Shown: positions 26,509 to 35,480 of the stretch, piece by piece
Position numbering within the stretch: position 1 is the stretch's first letter
How the letters are laid out: every line of letters begins with the position of its first letter
Origin: Terriglobia bacterium
Lineage (GTDB): Bacteria > Acidobacteriota > Terriglobia > Acidiferrales > UBA7541
Reading direction: 5' to 3'
Assembly: GCA_020073705.1 (NCBI GenBank)
Contig: JAIQES010000013.1
Coordinates: 16,677 to 80,676, forward strand
DNA: 64,000 nucleotides
Notes under the pieces: generated by a model
The model's database searches: none
Told to the model about the DNA's origin: nothing
The model's input: the letters and a program-made list of their open reading frames with translations, nothing else
Program-made: the position numbers and the translations under genes

Positions 26509-27105
26509 TTAGACAGTCACGTTGAGACTGCCGGTGGCCGTTGACGCGGCCGTGCTGCTCGATCCGGTAGTGATGAATCCTCCGATTTGCTGCAGATCGT
26601 TCTGGAGCGCCGAAAAAGCCGACTGAGCTCCTGAAAGATTTCCCGCTTGCAGAAGAGTTTGCTCCAACTGGCGGAAGGCCTGAACAATCGGATTCGTCTG
26701 TTGCGAGGAGGAGGACGAGGAATCTTGTGAGCTTTCCGCGTGGTGATGATGGTGATGGCCTCTAACTTGTTGTTGACCGGCATTCTGCTGAACGTCCTGC
26801 TGAACGGTTGTGTAATCCTGCTGCGCCGCCGTTAGGTTCCCCGACCGGAGGTCCTGCCCTAACCGGGCGAACGCCTGCGCAATGGGGTTGTTGTTGGTAC
26901 CGGTGGTGGTTGTGCTGTCTTGATTTAAGCCCGGCACATTGTGCGACAATTTGGTGAAATTCGACTGCGCCTGGGTCAGGTTGCCGGATTGCAGGTCCTG
27001 CCCCAATTGTTGAAACTCGCTTTGTATCTGCTGAGTGCGGGTTTGGTAACTTTGTGATCCGCTGATAGCGGCAAGGATACTGCTGGCAATACCAGTAACT
27101 GACAT
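26509..27105 (-). CDS. helical-repeat protein with a natural six-His run
   Basis: 198 aa, Gln/Ser/Thr-rich. Three copies of a helix pair occur: FQQLGQDLQSGNLTQAQSNF, then FARLGQDLRSGNLTAAQQDY, then FRQLEQTLLQAGNLSGAQSA. Low-complexity linkers separate them. Between repeats 2 and 3 lies a segment with six consecutive His followed by a Ser-rich run, perhaps a metal-binding element. No signal peptide is evident. The function is unknown; such repeat proteins could be secreted or cell-surface, but nothing proves it here. Confidence 0.7.
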   Translation of the reverse strand: MSVTGIASSILAAISGSQSYQTRTQQIQSEFQQLGQDLQSGNLTQAQSNFTKLSHNVPGLNQDSTTTTGTNNNPIAQAFARLGQDLRSGNLTAAQQDYTTVQQDVQQNAGQQQVRGHHHHHHAESSQDSSSSSSQQTNPIVQAFRQLEQTLLQAGNLSGAQSAFSALQNDLQQIGGFITTGSSSTAASTATGSLNVTV

Positions 27106-27599
27106 GATTCACCTCACAAGAGAAGTCTCAGAACCGCATTGGAACCGTCGCCACGCCGAAGCCGCCTCAAGTGCTTGATCTGTCATGGCCTAGCAAACTT
27201 TATTTCTTCCTTGCTGGGGAATGATCTCGCTTACAAAGTCCGAGTTTCCTCCGCGTTATTCCGCGTGAGAGGAGTTTTCCTGAGTGCCGGACTTGCGACG
27301 GTTTTCAAGGAGCAAGCGACTTGCCACATTACCAAGCGGCATCCACGTTCCTAACCATCGAATTCCGAAGGCTTTATAATCGCACTAAATTCATATTCGC
27401 CGCATTCCTACGCCTCATTGGGCAGGAATCTCCTACAATCAGCGGTGCACGGCAAAATCTGCCTTGCACGGCCTGGCGGAGAATGTCGTCGGCAATGCAA
27501 AATGCTTCGAAGAAGCTGGTTTCGGATTCGACCGTCTCCATCAGCCGTTCGTTGGGGATTATCATTAGCGTGTGGCGGCCGTCTTCGGGCACTGGCGGG
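27106..27599. other. 494-nt stretch without a confident gene
   Basis: A minus frame (27374-27628) overlaps the end of the OmpR-type regulator by 29 nt and has a moderately protein-like stretch (MIIPNERLMETVESETSFFE), but there is no domain and no ribosome binding site. A sensor kinase would be expected after the regulator; only a degraded fragment could be hidden here. Nothing else stands out. Confidence 0.45.
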
Positions 27600-28286
27600 T
27601 TACCGTACGGGATTCGAGATCGCCCCAATGCGATACCCAGCTCCGCGCTCGGTGTGGATGAGCGTTTCGGTCGCGCTCACATCAATCTTTCTGCGCAAAT
27701 AATTGATGTAAACATCGACCACATTGGTCAGAGTATCGGACGACAGTTTCCATACATTGCGGATGATCGAGGAGCGCGAAACATTCCGGCCCGCGTTGAG
27801 CATCAGGTATTCCAATAGTGCGAATTCCTTGGGGGTGAGTTCGATCGTGCGGCCGCTGCGATTCACAACTCGCCGTACGCGATCCAGTTCCAGATCCAAG
27901 CTGCGCAAGACAGGCTCGAATGGGAGACTGCTGCGACGCAGCAATGCGCGCACGCGCGCTGAAAGCTCGGAGAAAGCAAACGGCTTGGTCAGATAATCAT
28001 CGGCACCGGAATCAAGGCCGTCGACGCGGTCTTCCACACGCGCGCTTCCTGTGAGGATGAGCACAGGCAGATGAGGTTTTGCAATGCGCACTTGACGAAG
28101 GACGTCCATTCCGCTGATGTCGGGTAGATTCAAATCTAGAATAATCAGGTCACATGGGCCCTCTTCGACCATTTGCTGGACCTGACGGCCTGCCGTGGCA
28201 ATCCGTACATCGTAGTGTTCGGCTTCGAGCTCACCCGAAAGAAACTTGGCGACCGGTGCATCATCTTCTGCGATCAGGATACGCAT
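27600..28286 (-). CDS. OmpR-family response regulator
   Basis: Receiver plus winged-helix DNA-binding protein of 228 aa. The receiver shows the acidic pair (IAEDDA), phosphoacceptor Asp51 (LIILDLNLPDISG), the signalling Thr (LILTGSA) and Lys in LTKPFAF. The effector has the IELTPKEFALLEYLMLNAGR and DVYINYLRRKID signatures. ATG at 28286 starts the receiver directly; the 73-codon upstream extension is spurious. No partner kinase is adjacent, so it is an orphan here. Confidence 0.93.
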   Translation of the reverse strand: MRILIAEDDAPVAKFLSGELEAEHYDVRIATAGRQVQQMVEEGPCDLIILDLNLPDISGMDVLRQVRIAKPHLPVLILTGSARVEDRVDGLDSGADDYLTKPFAFSELSARVRALLRRSSLPFEPVLRSLDLELDRVRRVVNRSGRTIELTPKEFALLEYLMLNAGRNVSRSSIIRNVWKLSSDTLTNVVDVYINYLRRKIDVSATETLIHTERGAGYRIGAISNPVR

Positions 28287-28685
28287 GAGAAAAACCTTTT
28301 GTGGAGTATTTCTTGAAGGGGTACATAGTTTCTGCGTCACATTAGAAAATGTCAAGAGAAGGTGTGAGAATTCAAGCACGAGTGCCCAAAGATGAAACAG
28401 GACGGGACCTGCTTGCGTCCACTGGAAGTCGAATGGCAAGCGGACGATCTGCGCGCAATCGGATGTAAATGTCAATTCAGGACGCATTCTCCCGATTTGA
28501 CCCAAGTGGAATCAGCTCCTTCGCGTATCTCGTGTGTTTCCACCGCAGATTCCTCTCTCCGTTTGGAAACAGAAACGCTTGGTGTATCGAGCCGATCGCT
28601 GGGTGTTGGGAGAACTTGTCTCCCGCCATTCAGATAAGGCGTTCTTAATGTTCGAGCGGGGAAGACGGGACAGGGGGAGAGAAAA
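28287..28685. other. 399-nt divergent intergenic region
   Basis: Separates the OmpR-type regulator (minus) from the flagellar regulator operon (plus). It should hold promoters for both, but I could not find a well-spaced sigma54, sigma28 or sigma70 site with confidence. The last 20 nt include a strong AGGGGGAG ribosome binding site for the plus gene. Confidence 0.5.
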
Positions 28686-29894
28686 ATGGCGACGGCAGAA
28701 GCGCACTTGATACTTCGGAATTCACGCGTGCTTATCGCCAGCTCCAATGAGGCCTTTCGCAGACAGTGGATTGGGAATCCGCAGTATCAGGCGGTCGACA
28801 TCGAGGAGGCCGCGGGTGGTGCGGATGCGCTGGCGAAGTTGGAATCTGAGAACTGGGGTGAAGTGCTGCTGGACCGCCGGTTGCACGATCTTGACGTGAG
28901 CGAGGTCATCCGCATGATTCGTTCACGGCATCCAAACCTGTTGGTGCGCCTGGTGGATTCTGATCAGGGTCTCGATGACTCGCGAGGTTGTCCATCAGCC
29001 GTGAGCGAGACTGACGCCACTCCTCAGGACGCATCGGCCGATGAAGCGAACGATTCCGAGAATGCGCCTAGTGACGAAGCGCGGGAGATTGATGTTCCTC
29101 ATCCTTGCGTCGAACCGTTGCCGGGAATGATGGGCGTCGGCCCGGGTCTTGAACAGATCTTCCGGCTCGCGCGCCTGGTGGGACCTCGCCAGACAACCGT
29201 GCTGATTACAGGAGAGACAGGGACGGGTAAGGAACTCGTCGCGAAAGGAATTCATCAAATCAGCCCGCGCGCGAAAAGCCCATTTGTGGTGGTGAATTGC
29301 GCGGCAATTCCTGAGCAACTGCTGGAAGCGGAATTGTTCGGTCATGCGCGCGGGGCGTTCACCGGCGCGGTGCAGTCGCGGCTCGGGCGCATTCACGTTG
29401 CGCATGGGGGCACGCTGTTTCTGGATGAAGTCGGTGAATTGCCGCTCAGCATGCAGGCAAAGCTGCTGCGCTTTCTACAGGACGGCGAAGTCCAGCGTCT
29501 CGGAAGCTCGGATGTTTTCCGTGTGGATGTTCGCGTGATTTCCGCAACCAATGTGAACCTATTGCGTTGCATCCAGGAAAAACAGTTTCGCCAGGACCTG
29601 TACTACCGCCTCGCTGTCTTTCCGCTTGAACTGCCGCCTTTGCGTCAGAGGAGAGAGGACATTGTTCCGCTGGCCAAGCATTTTCTCGATGTTCTATCCG
29701 AGCAATCCGGAGTCCTTTGCAAGAAACTCTTGGCGTCGGCTGCGGCTGTTCTGCGGCAGTATTCATGGCCGGGCAACGTCCGCGAATTGCAACACGTCGT
29801 TGAACGGGCATTTATTCTGGCGGGAGACCAACGGCACCTCTGCGCCGCGTATTTCATCCTGCCGGAAACGGTCACGCCCCTAAGAGAAATTTAA
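28686..29894 (+). CDS. sigma54-interacting activator with degenerate receiver and no C-terminal DNA-binding domain
   Basis: 402 aa. Residues 14-100 are receiver-like but lack the N-terminal acidic pair, as in FleQ-type regulators. After an acidic linker, an AAA+ domain has Walker A GETGTGKE (176-183), the sigma54 contact loop GAFTGA (223-228), Walker B LFLDEV and the arginine-finger region. The protein ends soon after the AAA+ lid (YSWPGNVRELQHVVERAFIL), with no Fis-type helix-turn-helix. This matches FlgR of Helicobacter, which works without a DNA-binding domain. It begins the flagellar regulator operon. Confidence 0.88.
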   Translation: MATAEAHLILRNSRVLIASSNEAFRRQWIGNPQYQAVDIEEAAGGADALAKLESENWGEVLLDRRLHDLDVSEVIRMIRSRHPNLLVRLVDSDQGLDDSRGCPSAVSETDATPQDASADEANDSENAPSDEAREIDVPHPCVEPLPGMMGVGPGLEQIFRLARLVGPRQTTVLITGETGTGKELVAKGIHQISPRAKSPFVVVNCAAIPEQLLEAELFGHARGAFTGAVQSRLGRIHVAHGGTLFLDEVGELPLSMQAKLLRFLQDGEVQRLGSSDVFRVDVRVISATNVNLLRCIQEKQFRQDLYYRLAVFPLELPPLRQRREDIVPLAKHFLDVLSEQSGVLCKKLLASAAAVLRQYSWPGNVRELQHVVERAFILAGDQRHLCAAYFILPETVTPLREI

Positions 29895-29939
29895 GCTTGC
29901 GGGCGGGCCGTTGGCCCCTGCCGTGCACGAACCTGCGGC

Positions 29940-31208
29940 ATGACTATTCTGCCCAGTGCCCGGCAAAAAGCGCGCAGTTCGCGGCGCAGGGCGCCCGCCC
30001 GGAAAGTTGCGGAGCGCTCGCTGGTCCGCGCCTTCGCTACATTTACGCAGGCTGCGGATTCTCTCGAAAAATCCTATGGTCAGTTACAGGCAGAAGTGGC
30101 ACGGCTGCGCGGCGAGCTTGAACGCGCCAACTCCGAACTGACACGGAGCCTCGAAGAAAACACCCGTGTCCGAAGTTTCCTTGCACAGATTTTAGAAGGA
30201 TTGCCGTGTGGCGTGCTGGTCTTCGATGCAAGCGCTCGGCTGCGTGTCATCAACCCAGAAGCACGCGGGTTGCTGGCGCTCGATCCTTCATGGCTGCCTG
30301 AAGAAGGCGTGGCGTGGCCGGCGGTGATCGACCAGCTTTTAGAGGAAACTTCCTCCGAGGCTCCCGTTGCGGAACGGGAATGGATGCTTGACGATCCCGC
30401 CGGCACTCGCTTCCTTGCCGTTACGCGGGCTCAGGTGATGGGAAGCAAGGGCGCCGATAGAGAAATGATTTGCATCCTGCGCGACGTGACGCAGGAAAAG
30501 CGCCTTGCCTCAGAACGCGAAAAGGCGCGGCGCAATGAGGCGCTGGCAGAAATCGCCACCGTCCTTGCACACGAAATCCGCAATCCCCTGGGGAGTCTCG
30601 AGTTGTTTGCCGGACTACTGGCGGACTCGACGGCGGCCACGTCGGAGGCCATCCAATGGGTGGGCCATATCCAGGCCGGGCTGCGCACGCTCGCGGCAAC
30701 AGTCAACAACGTCCTTCAATTTCACAGCCAGCCCTGCCCCGAACCAATCCCCACGCACCTAGACCGGCTGCTGCGGGAGACCGTCGAGTTTCTCGGTCCG
30801 CTCGCGCGCCAGCGGGGGATGCAAGTGCGACTGAGCAACCGTGCCGGAAGGGTCCTGGTGCATGCGGATCCGCACCGGCTTCAACAGGTCTTCTTGAATC
30901 TTGCGCTCAACGCGTTCCGCGCGATGTCGTCCGGCGGCTGGTTGGTGGCGAGTGTGACCCGGACGATGTCGGCAGACCAGCCACAGGTGCAGATTGATTT
31001 TGAAGACCAAGGTATCGGCATTTCGTCCGAGGAACTCGAGAAGATTTTCGAACCGGGTTTCACGAGGCATGCCGGCAGCCCAGGACTCGGATTGTCGGTC
31101 TGCAAGAAGGTGATTGAACAGCACGGGGGAGCAATTAGCGTACACAGTGCTCCAAGGTTGGGCAGCACGTTTACAGTAACCTTGCCCACAGCGGGAGAGA
31201 TGGAATGA
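29940..31208 (+). CDS. cytoplasmic PAS-sensor histidine kinase (FlrB/FleS/AtoS-like)
   Basis: 422 aa with no membrane segment. A coiled coil (about 35-80) leads to a PAS domain (80-185, GLPCGVLVFDASARLRVINP). The HisKA box is VLAHEIRNPLGSLE with His211. The ATPase has N (FLNLALNAFRAM), G1 (FEDQGIGIS), F and G2 (GLGLSVCKKVIEQHGG) boxes. It probably phosphorylates the NtrC-type regulator that overlaps its stop by 4 nt. The soluble layout fits flagellar checkpoint kinases that sense export assembly. Confidence 0.92.
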   Translation: MTILPSARQKARSSRRRAPARKVAERSLVRAFATFTQAADSLEKSYGQLQAEVARLRGELERANSELTRSLEENTRVRSFLAQILEGLPCGVLVFDASARLRVINPEARGLLALDPSWLPEEGVAWPAVIDQLLEETSSEAPVAEREWMLDDPAGTRFLAVTRAQVMGSKGADREMICILRDVTQEKRLASEREKARRNEALAEIATVLAHEIRNPLGSLELFAGLLADSTAATSEAIQWVGHIQAGLRTLAATVNNVLQFHSQPCPEPIPTHLDRLLRETVEFLGPLARQRGMQVRLSNRAGRVLVHADPHRLQQVFLNLALNAFRAMSSGGWLVASVTRTMSADQPQVQIDFEDQGIGISSEELEKIFEPGFTRHAGSPGLGLSVCKKVIEQHGGAISVHSAPRLGSTFTVTLPTAGEME

Positions 31209-32548
31209 GCACGAGCGCAGTCCTGGTAGTAGACGACGAAGCCGCAATGCGGGCGGCGCTCGAGGCCAGCTTCCGCCGGAATGGCTGGGATGTGACGACA
31301 GCCAGTGGGGCGGGCGAGGCCCTCGCGAAATTCCGCCGCATGCCGTGCCCGCTGGTCGTTACCGACGTGCGCATGCCGGATGGAGACGGCCTGCAGGTCA
31401 TGCAGGGCGTTCGCGAAATGGCGCCGGCGACCGCGGTGATTTTTTTGACCGCATACGGCACCGTCACCGATGCAGTCCAGGCGATCAAAGAGGGTGCTTG
31501 CGATTATCTAATGAAGCCGGTGTCCTTTGACCGGTTACGAGAGGCAGCAGAACGGGTTCTGGCGATTGCCGGAGTGTCGGCGAAGGAAAAGAAACAGGCC
31601 GCAGCAGCGCCGGAGTTGATCGGACGTTCGTCAGCATTCCTTCGGCTCCTCGACCAGGTGCGTCAGGTGGCGCGGACGGGCGCCGACGTGCTCATCGAAG
31701 CAGAAAGCGGCACGGGCAAGGAACTGGTCGCACGATTGATCCACCGCGCAAGCGCACGTCGCGAGGGACCATTTGTAGCGGTAAACTGCTCTGCATTCCC
31801 TGATCACCTGCTGGAAAGCGAGTTGTTTGGTCACGTCCGCGGGGCATTCACGGGTGCGACGGCGACCAAGCCGGGAAAGTTCGAGTTGGCCAACGGCGGC
31901 ACGCTGCTGCTTGACGAAGTCGGCGAGATGCCACTCGGACTGCAGCCGAAACTCCTGCGCGTGCTGCAGGAGCGCGAGGTGGACCCGCTCGGCAGCACCC
32001 GCACCGTGCCGCTTGATGTGCGCGTGATCGCTACGACCAATCGGGCGCTCCGCGCGCGCATCGCCGCCGGGGAATTCCGCGCGGATCTCTACTATCGTCT
32101 GAATGTTCTGCCGCTAACGCTGCCTCCGCTGCGTGATCGTCGCGAAGACATCCTCGAACTCGCCGAGTTCTTCCTGCGGAAGCATGCCCCGAACTCGGCG
32201 CCAGCTTATCGCATCGCTCCTGAGCTTGCCGCTGGCCTTGAGGCGCACAGGTGGCCGGGGAACGTGCGGGAACTGGAGAACTTCATTCGCCGCGCGCTGG
32301 CACTTTCGAATGGCTGTGTCCTCGGCGCTGAACTGCTCTCGCATATCGAACCATCGCCCGAGACGCAGTGCTCGACTGCGCTCGAGGCCGGAGTCTCATT
32401 GCGCGACGTGGAACGCCAGCTCCTGGAACGCACGCTGGAGGCGGTAGGCGGCAACCGCACACGAGCCGCCGAATTGATGGGTGTGAGCCTGCGCACCGTT
32501 CGAAACAAGATCCGCAATTACGGTCTGCCTGCCCGGAGAAGCGCATGA
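31205..32548 (+). CDS. NtrC-family sigma54 response regulator (FlrC-like)
   Basis: 447 aa in the order receiver, AAA+, Fis-type helix-turn-helix. The phosphoacceptor is Asp54 (VVTDVRMPDGDG) and the switch Lys is in LMKPVSF. The AAA+ has GAFTGA at 213-218 and Walker B LLLDEV. Walker A reads AESGTGKE, with Ala166 in place of the usual first Gly. The C-terminus (RTRAAELMGVSLRTVRNKIR) binds DNA. It overlaps the kinase by ATGA and flgB by 4 nt, so regulators and early structural genes share one transcript. Confidence 0.93.
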   Translation: MSTSAVLVVDDEAAMRAALEASFRRNGWDVTTASGAGEALAKFRRMPCPLVVTDVRMPDGDGLQVMQGVREMAPATAVIFLTAYGTVTDAVQAIKEGACDYLMKPVSFDRLREAAERVLAIAGVSAKEKKQAAAAPELIGRSSAFLRLLDQVRQVARTGADVLIEAESGTGKELVARLIHRASARREGPFVAVNCSAFPDHLLESELFGHVRGAFTGATATKPGKFELANGGTLLLDEVGEMPLGLQPKLLRVLQEREVDPLGSTRTVPLDVRVIATTNRALRARIAAGEFRADLYYRLNVLPLTLPPLRDRREDILELAEFFLRKHAPNSAPAYRIAPELAAGLEAHRWPGNVRELENFIRRALALSNGCVLGAELLSHIEPSPETQCSTALEAGVSLRDVERQLLERTLEAVGGNRTRAAELMGVSLRTVRNKIRNYGLPARRSA

Positions 32549-32901
32549 ACGTCATGGACACTTCGCAATTGTTGCTCATCGAGAGATTTCTTGACTTGGC
32601 CACGGTAAGACAGTCTCTGTTAGTCAGCAACATCGCCAATGTCGATACACCAGGCTATCGCACGCAGGATATCGACTTCCACGGTGAACTGGCGCGCGCT
32701 CTCGGACAGGATTCCGCCGCCCCGCTGCTTCCCATGGTTCGTCAAGTATCCGGCCTGTTATCGCGTCCGGATGGGAACAACGTCAGCGTGGATCGCGAAG
32801 GTCTGCTGTTGGCCGAACTGCAACTGAAATATCAGGCCGCCGTGCAGGCCATGAGGGCGGAATTTAGTTATGTTCGACTAGCAATTCACGAGGGAGCGTA
32901 A
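32545..32901 (+). CDS. flgB: flagellar basal-body rod protein FlgB
   Basis: 118 aa proximal rod subunit. It shows the rod-family N-terminal heptad pattern (SLLVSNIANVDTPGYRTQDI, the NxxNxxTxGY motif) and a C-terminal amphipathic helix (LKYQAAVQAMRAEFSYVRLA). ATG at 32545 overlaps the regulator's stop; the longer frame upstream is a shadow of that gene. Placed before flgC and fliE as in most flagellar clusters. Confidence 0.93.
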   Translation: MNVMDTSQLLLIERFLDLATVRQSLLVSNIANVDTPGYRTQDIDFHGELARALGQDSAAPLLPMVRQVSGLLSRPDGNNVSVDREGLLLAELQLKYQAAVQAMRAEFSYVRLAIHEGA

Positions 32902-32906
32902 AACAC

Positions 32907-33347
32907 ATGAACCTTTTTGGGATGCTACAGATCAGCGGCTCGGCATTGTTGGCTGAACGCGAGCGCGCCGAACTATCGGCGAGCAATCTTGCAAACGCTG
33001 AAACTACACGCACGATCGAGGGAGGCCCGTATCGGCGTCAGAACGTCGTCTTTGCCGCGCGGCATCCACTTTCGACGGGATTCGCTGCGACCTTGGCAAG
33101 CTTCACGGATATGCATACCCAAGGAGTGCAGGTGGCTGGTGTTTTCCAGGACCTCTCCGCGCCTGTGCGGCGCTACGATCCCGGTCACCCGGACGCGGAC
33201 GCGACAGGCTACGTCAATTTCCCGGGCGTCAATCCCGTGGAAGAAACCGTAAACCTCATGGAAGCCGCGCGGTCCTATCAACTCAACGTTTCGGCCATAC
33301 AAACCACCAAGGCGATGATTCAATCGGCTATCGGGATTGCTCAGTAA
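32907..33347 (+). CDS. flgC: flagellar basal-body rod protein FlgC
   Basis: 146 aa. N-terminal rod motif LSASNLANAETTRTIEGGPY and C-terminal VNLMEAARSYQLNVSAIQTT (the EMIxAxRxYQxN signature). The region DPGHPDADATGYVNFPGVNP is the usual FlgC central segment. Starts 5 nt after flgB with GGGAG upstream. Confidence 0.95.
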   Translation: MNLFGMLQISGSALLAERERAELSASNLANAETTRTIEGGPYRRQNVVFAARHPLSTGFAATLASFTDMHTQGVQVAGVFQDLSAPVRRYDPGHPDADATGYVNFPGVNPVEETVNLMEAARSYQLNVSAIQTTKAMIQSAIGIAQ

Positions 33348-33369
33348 GCGGGTGTGACGGAGGGGCTCC

Positions 33370-33669
33370 ATGGCAAATACGATTCAAGGCTTTCCGGTTC
33401 CGGACTTGGGCGCGACAACGTCCCGCGCGGCTGCGGGCGCGAGGGGTCAATCTGACTTTTTTGAAACACTGCAAAGCGCCATGAGCCAGGTCGAGCAGCT
33501 TCACGTCGATGCGCAAGGGAAAGTCGCCGGTATGCTCGACGGTACGGGCGAGGACGTTCACTCGGCGATGATCGCGGTGGAAAAGGCCGGGCTGGCGTTC
33601 GAGATGATGGTACAGGTTCGCAACAAGATCGTGCAGGCATACCAGACGATCTCCCAGATGTCGTTTTGA
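33370..33669 (+). CDS. fliE: flagellar hook-basal body protein FliE
   Basis: 99 aa linker between the MS ring and the proximal rod. The C-terminal half is typical: VHSAMIAVEKAGLAFEMMVQ followed by VRNKIVQAYQTISQMSF. The start has GGAGG upstream. A hairpin follows it (see 33693-33719). Confidence 0.95.
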   Translation: MANTIQGFPVPDLGATTSRAAAGARGQSDFFETLQSAMSQVEQLHVDAQGKVAGMLDGTGEDVHSAMIAVEKAGLAFEMMVQVRNKIVQAYQTISQMSF

Positions 33670-33692
33670 TTGGGACACAGGAACCACTCGCG

Positions 33693-33719
33693 CGTCGCGG
33701 CACGGGGAATGCCGCGACG
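33693..33719 (+). other. perfect 10-bp stem-loop between fliE and fliF
   Basis: CGTCGCGGCA (33693-33702) and TGCCGCGACG (33710-33719) pair fully around a 7-nt loop. No T-run follows, so it is not a standard terminator; mRNA processing or a partial attenuator is possible. Confidence 0.6.
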
Positions 33720-33752
33720 GAAAGCTCTCAGAGTTACCTATAACCGACGGCC

Positions 33753-35480
33753 ATGGACAAAGTTCTGGAACAGCTTCGCGCATTTCTTCGCGGGCTGACC
33801 ACCAACCAGAGATTGTTGCTGGGTGGGAGCGTCATCCTGGTGGCTCTGGTGGTGTGGCTGTTTGTGCGCCTATTTGCCACCGTCGATTACAAGACGCTCT
33901 ATACTGGACTCGATTCGACCGATACTCAGAAAATCGTCCAGCGGCTGGCCGCAGAAAACATTCCATATCAGCTCTCCACCGATGGAACGTCGCTCGATGT
34001 CCCGGCGGACCGGCTGGACCGGGTACGCGTCGAAATGGCATCGCAGAACCTTCCCCACACCGGTCGAATGGGATTCGAATTGTTTGATAAGCCGAACTGG
34101 TCAAGCAGCGATTTCTCCGAGCGTGTGAACTACCAGCGCGCACTCGAGGCGGAACTCGAGCGCACGATCGAAACGATGGACACGGTGGAGTCCGCGCGCG
34201 TCCACCTAGTGCTGCCGCGTGAATCGCTATTTACCACCGAAGAGCGTCCAGCCAAGGCTGCCGTGGTCGTGAAGCTGCGTACTCAGAGGCTGGCCGACCA
34301 AACCGTCAATGCAATCGCAAATCTTGTCTCGAGCGCCTGGGAAAATCTTTCTCCTGACGATGTCACGATCGTCAGCGCCGACGGCCGCCTGCCCTTGACT
34401 GCGGGAAAGTCCAATGCCGGCGCGGCGCGCCGCGGCTTATCCGACCTCGAAACAACAATGGCGGAACGCATTGTGGACACGCTTTCTCCAGTGGTGGGCG
34501 CGGACCACGTCAAATCCAGTGTCACGATCGAATACAACCCAAATTCAGGCGAGAGCACGCAAGAACTATACGATCCCAATGCCACCGCAGTGCTGACTTC
34601 CCAAATTACGCAAGATCAGACGACCGGTGTGCCCGCCGCAGGAATTCCGGGCACGCCGAGCAATGTGCCGAGCGCATCGCAGCCGCCTGCTCAAGCCGCC
34701 AACACTCCATCCAACCCCGCGCAACAAAATTCCAATCAGGCCAATTCCGCACAACCTGTTGCAGCGGCGCCCGCGCAAGCAAAGCCCGCCGAGGTCATCC
34801 AGGGTATGAAGAATGAAAGCAAGACGTTCGCGGTAAGTAAGGCCGTGCACCACACCGTCGAGCCGGCCGGACAAATCAAACACTTGGCCGCGGCGGTTCT
34901 CGTCGACGACTTCATGGAGGTGAAAACCGTTGGGGGCAAACCCCAGGAGACGCGCAGGAAGAGAACGCCCGAGGAAATGAAACAGCTCGACGACTTGGTC
35001 CGTGCAGTCCTCGGGTTCAACGCGCAGCGCGGCGACGAACTCTCCATACAGAACATTTCCTTTCAGGCGCCGCCCGCCGAGGCTCCCTCGACGCCGTCGC
35101 CCGTCCAGCGAATCTTGCGAGTCGTTGAGCCATGGATCGGGCTGTTGCGCTATGCCGGGCTGGGGATTTTCTTCCTTCTGATTTATCTGCTGGTTCTCCA
35201 GCCGGTCAAACGGCAGGTTCTCGCGACTCTGAAAGCTTTGCCAGCGCAAGGCGAGGAAGCTGCGCTGGCTGTCGCCGCGGCGAAACAGGCTTCGCCCAAA
35301 TCACCAGTGACCGTCACCCAAATGGAAAACGAACTGCAGAGAGAGCTATCTGAGACCAACTCGGAAGTGATGCGCGCCGTTGTTTTGAAGAGACATCTGG
35401 TCGACAAAGTGAAGAAAGAGCCGGAAGGGGCCTCGCGCCTGATACAAAGCTGGGTCCGGCAGAGCACACCGGGGTCGTGA
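33753..35480 (+). CDS. fliF: flagellar MS-ring protein FliF
   Basis: 575 aa. Two membrane helices (LLGGSVILVALVVWLFVRLF near the N-terminus and YAGLGIFFLLIYLLVLQPVK near residue 470) bracket the periplasmic ring-building domains, including VDYKTLYTGL and ARVHLVLPRESLF. The low-complexity Ala/Pro/Gln-rich stretch around 300-345 is longer than in E. coli. The C-terminal cytoplasmic tail (LVDKVKKEPEGASRLIQSWV) binds FliG, the next gene. Confidence 0.96.
   Translation: MDKVLEQLRAFLRGLTTNQRLLLGGSVILVALVVWLFVRLFATVDYKTLYTGLDSTDTQKIVQRLAAENIPYQLSTDGTSLDVPADRLDRVRVEMASQNLPHTGRMGFELFDKPNWSSSDFSERVNYQRALEAELERTIETMDTVESARVHLVLPRESLFTTEERPAKAAVVVKLRTQRLADQTVNAIANLVSSAWENLSPDDVTIVSADGRLPLTAGKSNAGAARRGLSDLETTMAERIVDTLSPVVGADHVKSSVTIEYNPNSGESTQELYDPNATAVLTSQITQDQTTGVPAAGIPGTPSNVPSASQPPAQAANTPSNPAQQNSNQANSAQPVAAAPAQAKPAEVIQGMKNESKTFAVSKAVHHTVEPAGQIKHLAAAVLVDDFMEVKTVGGKPQETRRKRTPEEMKQLDDLVRAVLGFNAQRGDELSIQNISFQAPPAEAPSTPSPVQRILRVVEPWIGLLRYAGLGIFFLLIYLLVLQPVKRQVLATLKALPAQGEEAALAVAAAKQASPKSPVTVTQMENELQRELSETNSEVMRAVVLKRHLVDKVKKEPEGASRLIQSWVRQSTPGS

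Noticed and set aside
27374..27628. 84-aa minus frame after the OmpR-type regulator, possibly a sensor kinase fragment
   Set aside because: No HisKA, HAMP or ATPase motif, and no ribosome binding site; too short to support.
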